Shown in pieces: positions 1-7,895 of a stretch of 64,000 nucleotides of DNA (the first letter of the stretch is position 1; each line of letters begins with the position of its first letter). The stretch is from JAMOAD01 sp023621955. Lineage in GTDB: Bacteria; Acidobacteriota; Aminicenantia; JAMOAD01. Where the stretch lies: positions 1 through 64,000 of the forward strand of contig DAONEM010000007.1 in NCBI GenBank assembly GCA_035403085.1. The letters run 5' to 3'. Under the pieces are notes generated by a model. The model was given only the letters and a program-made list of their open reading frames with translations, was not told the origin of the DNA and did not search any database. The translations under genes were made by a program, and so were the position numbers.

Positions 1-2465
1 CGCTGTTGATCTGGGGCCTTCTCTTCCTTCTCCCCCCACTTGATGGCCAGGGAGAGACCCTCCTCCTGGAAGGTATAATCGGGCTCGAACCGCTCCGCCT
101 CCTCCTGAACCTTCAGGAGGGAGAAGATCGTCGGAAGGGCCTCCCGGATCTGGGAATCCTCCCGAGGCCAGGGGGAGGAGAAACGGAAGAGGGCGATCGG
201 ATGGGCCAGAGAGAGCTTCTTCTCTGTCTTTCCCTTTCGGATGGCGTCCACGAGCCTGAGGAGGAAGAGGCTCTTCTTCTCGTCCTCGTCGGTCAAGCAG
301 AAGCCTTCGTTCTCCGGCCAGGGGGCGAGGTGGATGGACCGGTGTTTCTCGTTCTCCTTGAGGGAGAGGGAGTAGATCTCCTCGGTGACGTGGGGAAGGA
401 AGGGGGCAAAGAGCCTCAGCGTTGTCCAGAGGACTTTGTAGAGGACCTCTTGGCTTCCGATCCGCTCATCTTCCGTCCCTTCCTTGATCTTCCCTTTCAC
501 AAGCTCGATGTAGTTGTCGCAGAGGTCCTTCCAGAAGAAGGTCTCCAACGTGGAGAGGGCCAGTCCGTACTCGTACTTCTCCATGTATTGGGTCGTTCCC
601 TCCACGAGCTGGTCGAGCCGGGCGAGGATCCAGAGGTCGATGAGGTTTCTCTTTCCCGTTGTTCCGGGGCGGTAATTCTCCAGGTTCATGAGGGCGAACT
701 TGGAGGCGTTCCAAAGCTTGGTGATCAGCCGTTTCCCGTTCTTGAGCACCTCTTCGGAGAAAAAGGTGTCCATCCCCAACCTGGAACCGGCGGCCCAATA
801 ACGGACCGTGTCGGCGGTGTTGTTCTTGATGATCTGGGCGGGGGTGACGCCGGCGTTTCCCTTGGACTTGGAGATTTTCTCCCTGTTCTGGGCCAGGCTG
901 TGGCCTGAGATCATGATGTTCTTCCAAGGGGCCTGCCCGTGGTGGTAGTAGCTCTTCACGATTGTGTAGAAGGCCCAGGTACGGATGATGTCGTGGGCCT
1001 GAGGGCGGAGGCTCATGGGGAAGATCTTCTCCAAGCGGTCATCCCCCTCTCCCCACCTACCGTTGATCTGGGGGGTCACCGAAGAGGTCGCCCAGGTGTC
1101 CATGACATCCGCCTCGGGGAGGAACTCCCGACCGCCGCAATGGGGGCAGGGGTCCTTGGGAAGGGTCTGCAGGGGATCGACGGGAAGCTCCTCCTCCTTG
1201 GCCAGAACAACCTGGCCGCAGGATTTGCAGTACCAGAGGGGGAAGGGGACGCCGTACTTCCTCTGACGGGAGATACACCAGTCCCACTTGAGATCCTTGA
1301 CCCAGTTGACGTACCTCTCTTTCATGAAATCCGGGAACCAGTGGATCTTGTCGCCCTGGGCGATGAGCTCCTCTTTCTTGTCCAGAATCTTGATAAACCA
1401 CTGATCCTTGACGAGGAACTCAATCTCCTTACCGCACCGTTCATGAACGTTGACGGAATGGACGATCTCCTTGCGACCCCTCAAGAGGCCGGCGGCCTCC
1501 AGGTCGTCCTTGATCTTCGTCCGGGCCTCGCTCACCTTCAACCCCTGGTAGGGACCCGCCAGTTCGTTGAGCCGTCCGGCGCCGTCGATCACCTGGCGCA
1601 GGGGAAGGGAGTGGGTGTTGAACCACTCGATGTCGGTGGTGTCGCCGAAGGTGCAGCACATCACCGCACCGGTGCCCTTCTCGGGATCGACCTTTCCGTC
1701 GGTCAGGAGGGGAACCTCCCTGTCGAAGAGGGGCGAGCGAACGCTGTGTCCGTGGAGCTCCTTGTAACGGGGGTCGTCGGGGTGGACGAAGACCGCTACC
1801 AGGGCGGGGAGAAGCTCGGGGCGGGTCGTGGCGATGATCAACTCCCTTCCGTCATCGAGATGGAAGAGCAGGTCCACGAATTGGGAGGGGATCTCCTTGT
1901 CCTCGCTCTCCGCCTGGGCCACGGTGGTCCGGCAGAAGGGGCAGTAGAGCGCGGGCATGGCCTTCTTCTGGACCAAACCCTTCTTGTACAGGTCCAGGAA
2001 GGAGCGCTGAGAGATCCGCCGGGAGGAGGGCTCGATGGTGGAGTAGAGCTGATCCCAATCCACGGAGAAGCCGAGGCTCTGCCAGAGCTCCTTGAATTGG
2101 GCCTCAATGTTCTTGGAAATCTCCAGACACTGGGAGATGAACTCCTCCCTGGGGAGGGAGGCGGCGGAGACTCCGAGCTGTTTCTCGACGAAGCGCTCCG
2201 TGGGAAGGCCGTTGTCGTCGAAGCCGAAGGGGTAGAAGATGTTGAACCCCTTCATGCGGAAGTAGCGGATCATGATCTCCGCTTGGGTGTAGGAGAAGAC
2301 ATGGCCGATGTGGATCTGTCCGGAAACCGTCGGCGGGGGGGTGTCGATGGAATAGACAGGCTTTGACGAGTCCGGGTCGAACCTGTAGATTCCCTCCTCT
2401 TCCCACCTCTTCTGCCAGAGGCTTTCGGTCTCCAACCCGCCGTAATATTTAGGAAACTCTTCCAT
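1..2465 (-). CDS. valS: Valine--tRNA ligase, archaeal/rickettsial type (3' end beyond window)
   Basis: Charges tRNA-Val with valine in the cytoplasm. One frame stays open from an ATG at 2465 to the window edge, giving 821 visible residues. The class I signature HIGH is at residues 52-55 and KISKS (KMSKS-type) at about 530-534. The editing (CP1) domain shows IATTRPELLPA. Two cysteine pairs (CPFC near the editing domain; CKSC...CPHC further on) suggest zinc knuckles. The phrase DDNGLPTER after the catalytic-domain start is typical of the archaeal/rickettsial ValRS subgroup rather than the E. coli type. The anticodon-binding region is visible near the window edge. An AGGAGAG-type Shine-Dalgarno precedes the ATG. 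The assignment to valine rather than Ile or Leu rests on overall motif pattern; the gene is nearly complete. Confidence 0.95.
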   Translation of the reverse strand, partial: MEEFPKYYGGLETESLWQKRWEEEGIYRFDPDSSKPVYSIDTPPPTVSGQIHIGHVFSYTQAEIMIRYFRMKGFNIFYPFGFDDNGLPTERFVEKQLGVSAASLPREEFISQCLEISKNIEAQFKELWQSLGFSVDWDQLYSTIEPSSRRISQRSFLDLYKKGLVQKKAMPALYCPFCRTTVAQAESEDKEIPSQFVDLLFHLDDGRELIIATTRPELLPALVAVFVHPDDPRYKELHGHSVRSPLFDREVPLLTDGKVDPEKGTGAVMCCTFGDTTDIEWFNTHSLPLRQVIDGAGRLNELAGPYQGLKVSEARTKIKDDLEAAGLLRGRKEIVHSVNVHERCGKEIEFLVKDQWFIKILDKKEELIAQGDKIHWFPDFMKERYVNWVKDLKWDWCISRQRKYGVPFPLWYCKSCGQVVLAKEEELPVDPLQTLPKDPCPHCGGREFLPEADVMDTWATSSVTPQINGRWGEGDDRLEKIFPMSLRPQAHDIIRTWAFYTIVKSYYHHGQAPWKNIMISGHSLAQNREKISKSKGNAGVTPAQIIKNNTADTVRYWAAGSRLGMDTFFSEEVLKNGKRLITKLWNASKFALMNLENYRPGTTGKRNLIDLWILARLDQLVEGTTQYMEKYEYGLALSTLETFFWKDLCDNYIELVKGKIKEGTEDERIGSQEVLYKVLWTTLRLFAPFLPHVTEEIYSLSLKENEKHRSIHLAPWPENEGFCLTDEDEKKSLFLLRLVDAIRKGKTEKKLSLAHPIALFRFSSPWPREDSQIREALPTIFSLLKVQEEAERFEPDYTFQEEGLSLAIKWGEKEEKAPDQQ

Positions 2466-2512
2466 GATCTCTCCTCTCTCCTGACCCTGGAGGGCCGGAG
2501 AATTAAAGCCTA

Positions 2513-2541
2513 ATTTTACACGGAAAGGGGCGATAATTCAA
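2513..2541 (-). promoter_or_regulatory. Sigma70-type promoter of valS
   Basis: On the minus strand TTGAAT (2541-2536), a 17-bp spacer and TAAAAT (2518-2513) lie about 48 bp upstream of the valS ATG, leaving a normal leader with a Shine-Dalgarno site. Confidence 0.65.
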
Positions 2542-2792
2542 GGTTTCTGGCAGGGGTCCAGAGGGAATGCCGTGGCGGCGAAGAGTCCCGGGGGACTCCT
2601 GATCGTTGAAAAAGCAGAGAAAAACCATGACAAGGGAGGGGGATCCTCTGCTAAACTCTCTCTTAAAACATCTCTGAGTGGATGTACGAACCCGGAAGGG
2701 GACGATCTCGAAGGCGAAAAGGGCCTTAGTGGGATTGTGAGACACTCCTTTCCGGAACGAGCAGCCACAGCCAGAGCGAAGGGAGAGACTCT
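2542..2792. other. Intergenic stretch without a supported gene
   Basis: The stretch lies between the valS promoter and the secreted-protein gene. A 74-codon open frame (2572-2796, plus) has low-complexity composition, no Shine-Dalgarno site and no family resemblance, so I do not call it. I find no convincing -35/-10 pair for the gene that follows and no strong stem-loop. Confidence 0.5.
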
Positions 2793-3530
2793 ATGACAAA
2801 AAGGCGGGCCCTTTTCAAGGTATGCTTTTATCTTCTTCCTTTCTTTGCTCTTCTTGGGGCACAAGAGCGGCAAATCCGTATTTACGGCAGAGTGACAGAC
2901 TTCTCAGGCAATCCCATCGAAGGGGCCGAAGTGGCGGTGAAAACAAGGACGTTTCAAGATGCAGGGAAGACCCTTTCCGGCAAGGGAGGGTATTATTCCA
3001 TCCTTCTCCCCCAAGGGGGAACCTATATGAGCCTCTTTGCCTGCAAAGATTATGCTACAAAGAAGCTAGAGTATTGGGCGTGGAATCTCCCTGCCCAGAG
3101 CGATAGAGAGATTAACCCTCGTTTCGACCGTCTCGAGGTTTATGCTCTGAACGCATGGGTTCCGCAGGGAGCCTACCCATCTTTGCAGATCTACTTTCGT
3201 CCCATGAGCCTTGAAAAGGCAAAGGCCGCAATCCAAGCCTCAGGAGGGAAAGAGCTGTCAAAGATTCCCAACCTTGACCTTTGTCCGGAAGTGAAACCGG
3301 AAGGGTTGCAAATAAAGGTTAACGGGCAAGAAGCGGCTCTCATGGCCCTTTCCCCCGTAGTGGAGGCGGTGGGGAACGGGAAGCTCGTGAAGGCGTTCCT
3401 GCTTCAAGTGGAGCTTCCCAAGGGCGTAGACCCCTGGAAAGAGACAGAGGTTACCGTTACCCTCTACGACAAGACCACAGGGGAAAAGGGAGAGGCGACC
3501 CTCTTCTTGCCGAACCGTTCACTCCTTTAA
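2793..3530 (+). CDS. Secreted protein with carboxypeptidase-regulatory-like domain
   Basis: A 245-residue protein with an N-terminal signal peptide: basic MTKRR, then a hydrophobic run ending in LLGA, with likely cleavage before QERQ. Residues about 27-80 (IRIYGRVTDFSGNPIEGAEV...GKGGYYSILLP) match the carboxypeptidase regulatory-like (CarboxypepD_reg, Ig-like) pattern often found on exported proteins. The remaining ~160 residues are not recognised. GGGAGAG lies 6 bp before the ATG. Its stop overlaps the convergent cupin gene through a TTAA. Codon use looks less GC-rich than in neighbouring genes. The function is unknown; an envelope or surface role is inferred only from the signal peptide and the domain. 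Confidence 0.7.
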   Translation: MTKRRALFKVCFYLLPFFALLGAQERQIRIYGRVTDFSGNPIEGAEVAVKTRTFQDAGKTLSGKGGYYSILLPQGGTYMSLFACKDYATKKLEYWAWNLPAQSDREINPRFDRLEVYALNAWVPQGAYPSLQIYFRPMSLEKAKAAIQASGGKELSKIPNLDLCPEVKPEGLQIKVNGQEAALMALSPVVEAVGNGKLVKAFLLQVELPKGVDPWKETEVTVTLYDKTTGEKGEATLFLPNRSLL

Positions 3531-4024
3531 AGATCCGTCGTGAGAAGCTCTATCTCCTCCTGATAGTCGGGGAAGAGTCTCTTCAACTCTTCTCGCTTCC
3601 CCAGATCGAACCCTTTAGGTGAGAAGCCCGGGGAGACGGTGGTGGTCAAGAGGGCGTACTCCCCTCCCGGAACCAGGGAGAACCCCTGCCATGTCTGCCG
3701 GGGAACGATAACATGGAAGAGGGTCTTGGTGGAGAGACCCTTACCCAAGTGGAGGATCTCCCCTCTCCCAGAAGGTGTCAGCAAGAGCATCTTCACAGGG
3801 TCTCCCAGGAGGAAGGTGTAGACCTCATCGCTGTCTAACCTGTGGAGCCGTGAGAGGGTGTTGGGGGTCAGGAGGTAGAGAATCGTTGTTGACAGGTTTC
3901 GGCCGCTCAGGAGCGTATCGGCGGAACGATAGGTCTCCCTGTAGTATCCCCCCTCAGGAAAGAGCGGCTCCAGTTCAAGGTTGACAATAATCTCCGAGAC
4001 TTTGGAATTTTCCCTGAACACCAT
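3527..4024 (-). CDS. Cupin, DUF985 (Cupin_5) family
   Basis: A 165-residue single-domain cupin. The DUF985 hallmarks are in order: LEPLFPEGGYYRETYRS near the start, a leucine/threonine-rich strand (STTILYLLTP), SRLHRLDSDEVYTFLLGDP carrying the cupin His/Asp/Glu cluster, VVP-like VIVPRQTWQGF, and the closing SPGFSPKGFDLGKREEL. Length fits the family (about 150-180). No substrate is established for most members, so no reaction is assigned. The gene is monocistronic, convergent with the secreted-protein gene and divergent from the MerR-type regulator, with 70-75 bp between the two starts. Confidence 0.85.
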   Translation of the reverse strand: MVFRENSKVSEIIVNLELEPLFPEGGYYRETYRSADTLLSGRNLSTTILYLLTPNTLSRLHRLDSDEVYTFLLGDPVKMLLLTPSGRGEILHLGKGLSTKTLFHVIVPRQTWQGFSLVPGGEYALLTTTVSPGFSPKGFDLGKREELKRLFPDYQEEIELLTTDL

Positions 4025-4064
4025 GGTTCGATTCTACAACGAATCGGGAGAGAAGCACAGATTC

Positions 4065-4093
4065 TTGAAATATTCGCTGTTTTCGCCCATAAT
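4065..4093 (+). promoter_or_regulatory. Promoter of the MerR-type gene, abutting its start codon
   Basis: TTGAAA (4065-4070), a 17-bp spacer and CATAAT (4088-4093). The expected +1 is about 4100, which is the A of an in-frame ATG. There is no room for a Shine-Dalgarno site. Confidence 0.6.
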
Positions 4094-4099
4094 ATGGGG

Positions 4100-4513
4100 A
4101 TGGTCTCGGAACGGATTCCCGATAAACTCTTCTTCAAAGAGGCGGAGGTCGTCAAGCTGATCAAGGTCTCTTCGAGGGTCCTTCAGCTCTGGGCCTCCAG
4201 GATCCCCGACCTCTCCGTACAGACCGACGCCAAAGGTGGCTCCCTCTACAAGAAGGAGGAGGTTCTCCTCTTCCAGCGGGTGAAAGCGGCGATTCAAGGG
4301 GAGGGGAAGAGTCTTGAGGAGGCTTTGAAATCGGCTCTCTCCGGAGATCCCCTGCCTCCGGCGGAAGAGCCCGAAAGCGAACCGGAGAGGAGAGAAGAAG
4401 AGAGAGAGGCGCGAGCCGGTTCCCCTTCCCCGGCCCCTGTGCAGAGAGGAGGGGAGCTGATCGGAGAGGTCCGTGAGGAGCTTGAAAAGCTCTTGACCTA
4501 CCTCAGAAAATAG
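4100..4513 (+). CDS. MerR-family transcriptional regulator (short)
   Basis: A 137-residue DNA-binding protein. Residues about 4-70 follow the MerR winged-helix pattern: IPDKLFFKEAEVVKLIKV, then SRVLQLWASRIPDL, then GSLYKKEEVLLFQRVKAAI. This subgroup is often found just upstream of a tRNA-Pro gene and surE, the arrangement seen here. The C-terminal half is a charged, low-complexity linker and a short helix, with no ligand-binding domain or metal-binding cysteines. ATGs occur at 4094 and 4100; I prefer 4100 because the promoter predicts a transcript starting there. The tRNA-Pro promoter is embedded in its last codons. The target is unknown. Confidence 0.8.
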   Translation: MVSERIPDKLFFKEAEVVKLIKVSSRVLQLWASRIPDLSVQTDAKGGSLYKKEEVLLFQRVKAAIQGEGKSLEEALKSALSGDPLPPAEEPESEPERREEEREARAGSPSPAPVQRGGELIGEVREELEKLLTYLRK

Positions 4514-4521
4514 GGTATAAA
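4493..4521 (+). promoter_or_regulatory. Promoter of tRNA-Pro
   Basis: TTGACC (4493-4498), a 17-bp spacer and TATAAA (4516-4521), overlapping the 3' end of the MerR-type gene. Predicted +1 is near 4528, 9 bp before the mature tRNA. Confidence 0.7.
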
Positions 4522-4536
4522 AGAACCTCAATTGAT

Positions 4537-4610
4537 CGGGACGTAGCGCAGCCTGGTAGCGCACACGCTTGGGGTGCGTGGAGTCGGTGGTTCAAATCCA
4601 CTCGTCCCGA
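4537..4610 (+). tRNA. tRNA-Pro (anticodon GGG)
   Basis: A 74-nt cloverleaf. Acceptor stem CGGGACG (4537-4543) pairs with CGTCCCG (4603-4609), and the discriminator is A at 4610. The anticodon stem CACGC/GCGTG encloses the loop TTGGGGT, so the anticodon is GGG (4571-4573). The T arm carries GGTTCAAATCC. CCA is not encoded; a T-run follows directly and may act in termination or 3' processing. Confidence 0.95.
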
Positions 4611-4634
4611 TTTTTCTTCTCTCCGGAGGTTCCC

Positions 4635-5393
4635 TTGCCCCTCATTCTTCTTACCAACGACGATTCAATCTTCTCTCCGGGGCTGAAAGCTTTGGAAGAG
4701 GCCCTCTCCGGGCTGGGAGACCTCTATGTAGTCGCTCCGGATACCGAAAAGAGCGCCGTCTCCTTCACTTTGACGATTCAGCAGCCTCTCCGGGTCAACC
4801 GCCTCGACCAACGGCACTTTGCCGTCTCCGGAACCCCTACCGACTGCGCCTACCTGGGAATCAAGACCCTTCTTCCCAAGCGCCCGGACTTCGTCGTCTC
4901 CGGGATCAACCTCGGAGCCAACCTCGGTGAGGACACGATCTATTCGGGAACCGTGGCAGGGGCCTTCCAATCTTCGCTCCTGGGGGTTCCCGCCCTCGCG
5001 GTCTCGGCCATCGAGAACCGAGAGGGGGAGTACGATTTTACCGCGGCTTCGAGGATCGTTCGAAAGCTGATCCCCTTCCTCCTGGACCACCCCCTCGAGG
5101 AGGGGAAGATCCTCTCCGTCAACGTCCCCTTCCGTCCTAAAGGGGTCCTCTTCTCGAAACTCGGCCACAAGCGGTACGATTCTGAGATCGTCGAGAAGGT
5201 TGATCCCCGAGGGAAACCCTACTACTGGATCGGTCCCGGCCATATCCGGACCTTCGGAGAGGAGGAGAGCGATGTGAAGACCGTGGAAAAGGGGTACGCC
5301 TCGGTGGCCCCCCTCTCCTTGGACTTCTGCGACGAACGTCTCTACGGGGACCTGAAAAAGGGAGAGGAGAACCTACTGGCCACCCTCTTCTGA
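4635..5393 (+). CDS. surE: 5'/3'-nucleotidase SurE
   Basis: Metal-dependent nucleoside monophosphate phosphatase (survival protein SurE family), cytoplasmic. Visible hallmarks are the N-terminal LLTNDDS carrying the metal-binding Asp pair, VAPDTEKSAVS, SGTPTDC, and the long signature SGINLGANLGEDTIYSGTV. At 252 residues it has the usual length. The start chosen is TTG at 4635 with GGAGGT four bases upstream; a longer frame starting at 4569 would run through the tRNA and adds unrelated residues. It is followed after 9 bp by uvrA, with which it probably shares a transcript. Confidence 0.95.
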   Translation: MPLILLTNDDSIFSPGLKALEEALSGLGDLYVVAPDTEKSAVSFTLTIQQPLRVNRLDQRHFAVSGTPTDCAYLGIKTLLPKRPDFVVSGINLGANLGEDTIYSGTVAGAFQSSLLGVPALAVSAIENREGEYDFTAASRIVRKLIPFLLDHPLEEGKILSVNVPFRPKGVLFSKLGHKRYDSEIVEKVDPRGKPYYWIGPGHIRTFGEEESDVKTVEKGYASVAPLSLDFCDERLYGDLKKGEENLLATLF

Positions 5394-5402
5394 GAGAGCT
5401 CC

Positions 5403-7895
5403 GTGGAGAACATCGAGATCCGTAAGGCCCGACAGCACAACCTGAAGGGGGTTGACCTCGATATCCCCAGGGGACTCCTCACGGTGATAACCGGTGTCTC
5501 CGGCTCCGGGAAGAGTTCCCTCGCCTTCGATACCCTCTATGCCGAGGGGCAACGTCGCTACCTTGCCACCCTCTCCCTCTACGCCCGGCAGTTTATCCAC
5601 CAGATGGAGAGGGCAGAGGTTGAGACCATCAAGGGCCTCTCCCCCACCCTTTCGGTGGAGCAGAAGACCATCGCCGCCAACCCCCGCTCCACGGTAGGTT
5701 CGGTTTCCGAGGTCTACGACTACCTCCGGCTCCTCTTCAGCCGGGTCGGCGAAGTGACCTGCCCTGAGTGCGGCGGAACCATTCATAGGATGGGAGAGGG
5801 AGAGCTCATGGAAGAGCTCATCAAAGGCTTCTCAGGAGAGAAGATCCGCCTCCTCGCCCCCCTGGCGGTTGAGGAGAAGGGGGAGTTCAAGAACGTGTTT
5901 CAGGAGCTTCTGAAGAAGGGGTTCCTACGGGTCAAGATCGACGGCGAGTGGAGGGAGATCGAGGGAGAGGAGCGCCTCGAAAAGAGGAAGAGCCACACTC
6001 TGTCGGTTCTCGTCGACTCACTGGTCGTCGATGCGACCAAACGGGAGCGTTTGGCCGCCTCCCTAGCCCGGGCCGCAGAGCTGACCCCACGGGGGGTAAT
6101 TCTCGAAAAGGATGGGCGGGAAACCTTCTTTTCGACTCGCTACTATTGTCCCCGGTGCTCTCTCTCCCTGCAGGAACCCGAACCACGGCTCTTCTCCTAC
6201 AACTCCCCCTTCGGGCAGTGTCCCCAGTGCTTTGGCTTGGGACGGGTCTTCCTCTCCGCGTACGACGAGATCGGGAAGCTCTGTCCGAAGTGCCATGGCC
6301 TGAGACTCAACGCCCACGCCCTCTCGGTGACCCTGGAGGGAGACTCCATCGCCGCTTGGGCGACCCTTCCCCTGACACGGCTCCACCGGAGGCTGGAGGA
6401 GCTCAAGCTTGTGGGGAAGCGGGGGACCATCGTCGAAGCGATCCTCCCGGAGCTTCTCCCCAGGCTGAGGCTCATGGAGGATCTCTCCTTGGGGTATCTG
6501 ACCCTCTTCAGGCCTGTGGAGACCCTCTCCGGAGGTGAGGCCCAGAGGATCCGTCTGGCTTCACAGTTGGGGGCGAAGCTCAGAGGTATCGTCTACGTCC
6601 TGGACGAGCCGAGCATAGGCCTTCATCCCATGGACCACCGGAAGGTGATCGGCGTCTTGAGAGAGCTTCAGAGGCAGGGGAACACGGTGGTGGTGGTGGA
6701 GCACGACGAGGCCACGATACGGGAGGCCGATTACGTCGTCGATCTCGGACCCGGCGGAGGTGAGAGGGGGGGGAGAGTCGTCTTCGCCGGTAGCAAACGG
6801 GAGTTTCTAGAGGCGGAGACCCTGACGGCCAAGTACATGAGGGGCGAGGAGAGGGCCTTCTTGGACGGGAAGAGGAAGAGGCCGGAAGGGTGGCTCAAGA
6901 TGAGGGGGGCGCGCAGGCACAACCTCGCCTCTCTGGATGTTCCTATCCCCTTGGGGGTCCTTCTCTGTATCACCGGCGTCTCCGGCTCCGGGAAGAGCAC
7001 CTTGGCCCTGGAGTTGCTTCAGGAAGGGCTCAGAAGGTCTCTCGCCACTCCGGACAAACCCTTGAACATGGAGGGGCTCGACTCCCTAGAGGGCACCGAG
7101 GCCCTCTCCAGGGTTCTGGTGGTCGATCAGAAACCCATAGGGAGGAACATCCGTTCCACGCCGGCAACCTACGCCAAGATCTTCGACGAGATCCGGGATC
7201 TCTTCTCCCTCCTCCCCGAGGCCAGGAGCCGAGGCTTCGATTCGGCGGTCTTCTCCTACAATACCTCCCAAGGGAAGTGCTCCCTCTGCGAAGGAAAGGG
7301 GATCGTCAAGGTCGAACTGGGCCTTCTTCCCCCGGTCTATCTGAAGTGTGAGGAGTGCGGAGGGAAGAGGTACGACGAAGAGGTTCTCCAGGTTCTCTAC
7401 AAGGGAAAGAGCATTGCCGACATCCTGGACATGACCGTAGAGGAGGCTTTGGAGCACTTCAAGGCCAACCCGAGGCTCGAAAGCCGCCTCCGTTTCCTCC
7501 AGGAGATCGGACTCGACTACCTCCGGTTGGGGCAGCCGACGCCCCACCTCTCCGGAGGGGAGGCTCAGAGGATCAAGCTGGCCAGGGAGTTGGGGAAGGG
7601 GGGAAGGGAACGCACCCTCTACCTTCTCGACGAACCTACCGTGGGGCTCCACTTCCACGATGTCCGCAAGCTCCTCCTCTCGCTTCGCAAGTTCACGGAC
7701 CGGGGCGACACGGTTCTGCTGATCGAGCACAACCCCGACGTGATCTTCTCTTCCGATTACGTGATCGACCTGGGCCCGGGAGGAGGAGACCAAGGGGGGA
7801 AGATCGTCGCCTGCGGAACCCCCGAGGAGGTCGCGGGAGTCGAGGAATCCCTCACGGGAAAGGTCTTGAGAGAGGTGTTTCATGGGGTACGGTAG
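5403..7895 (+). CDS. uvrA: Excinuclease ABC subunit A, short form lacking the insertion domain
   Basis: The damage-recognition ATPase of nucleotide excision repair, which loads UvrB. It starts at GTG 5403. Both ABC ATPase halves are intact: Walker A GVSGSGKSS at residues 31-39 and GVSGSGKST in the second half, two LSGGEAQRI signatures, and LDEPSIGLH and LDEPTVGLH Walker B segments. The UvrB-binding region (about residues 118-245, with VRERKGE-like LAVEEKGEF and RKSHTLSVLVD) is present, as is the C-terminal zinc-finger module (CSLC...CEEC). At 830 residues it is about 110 shorter than typical UvrA (about 940). The missing part maps between CPQCFGLG and CPKCHGLRL, where the DNA-contacting insertion domain normally lies. 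It overlaps holB by 14 bp. Confidence 0.95.
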   Translation: MENIEIRKARQHNLKGVDLDIPRGLLTVITGVSGSGKSSLAFDTLYAEGQRRYLATLSLYARQFIHQMERAEVETIKGLSPTLSVEQKTIAANPRSTVGSVSEVYDYLRLLFSRVGEVTCPECGGTIHRMGEGELMEELIKGFSGEKIRLLAPLAVEEKGEFKNVFQELLKKGFLRVKIDGEWREIEGEERLEKRKSHTLSVLVDSLVVDATKRERLAASLARAAELTPRGVILEKDGRETFFSTRYYCPRCSLSLQEPEPRLFSYNSPFGQCPQCFGLGRVFLSAYDEIGKLCPKCHGLRLNAHALSVTLEGDSIAAWATLPLTRLHRRLEELKLVGKRGTIVEAILPELLPRLRLMEDLSLGYLTLFRPVETLSGGEAQRIRLASQLGAKLRGIVYVLDEPSIGLHPMDHRKVIGVLRELQRQGNTVVVVEHDEATIREADYVVDLGPGGGERGGRVVFAGSKREFLEAETLTAKYMRGEERAFLDGKRKRPEGWLKMRGARRHNLASLDVPIPLGVLLCITGVSGSGKSTLALELLQEGLRRSLATPDKPLNMEGLDSLEGTEALSRVLVVDQKPIGRNIRSTPATYAKIFDEIRDLFSLLPEARSRGFDSAVFSYNTSQGKCSLCEGKGIVKVELGLLPPVYLKCEECGGKRYDEEVLQVLYKGKSIADILDMTVEEALEHFKANPRLESRLRFLQEIGLDYLRLGQPTPHLSGGEAQRIKLARELGKGGRERTLYLLDEPTVGLHFHDVRKLLLSLRKFTDRGDTVLLIEHNPDVIFSSDYVIDLGPGGGDQGGKIVACGTPEEVAGVEESLTGKVLREVFHGVR

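Noticed and set aside
939..2366. 475-codon plus-strand open frame opposite valS (also 6-908)
   Set aside because: Antisense shadow of a clear ValRS; composition is Gly/Leu/Glu-rich and matches no family, as expected opposite a GC-rich gene.
1..2465. Apparent fragmentation of the minus strand in this region into short open frames
   Set aside because: Those short frames are off-register; the ValRS frame itself is continuous from 2465 to the window edge, so there is no frameshift.
2572..2796. 74-codon open frame in the intergenic region
   Set aside because: No Shine-Dalgarno site, no family pattern, and it runs into the start of the real gene at 2793.
4569..4634. N-terminal extension of SurE
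   Set aside because: It would be translated from tRNA-Pro sequence; SurE homology begins right after TTG 4635, which has its own GGAGGT.
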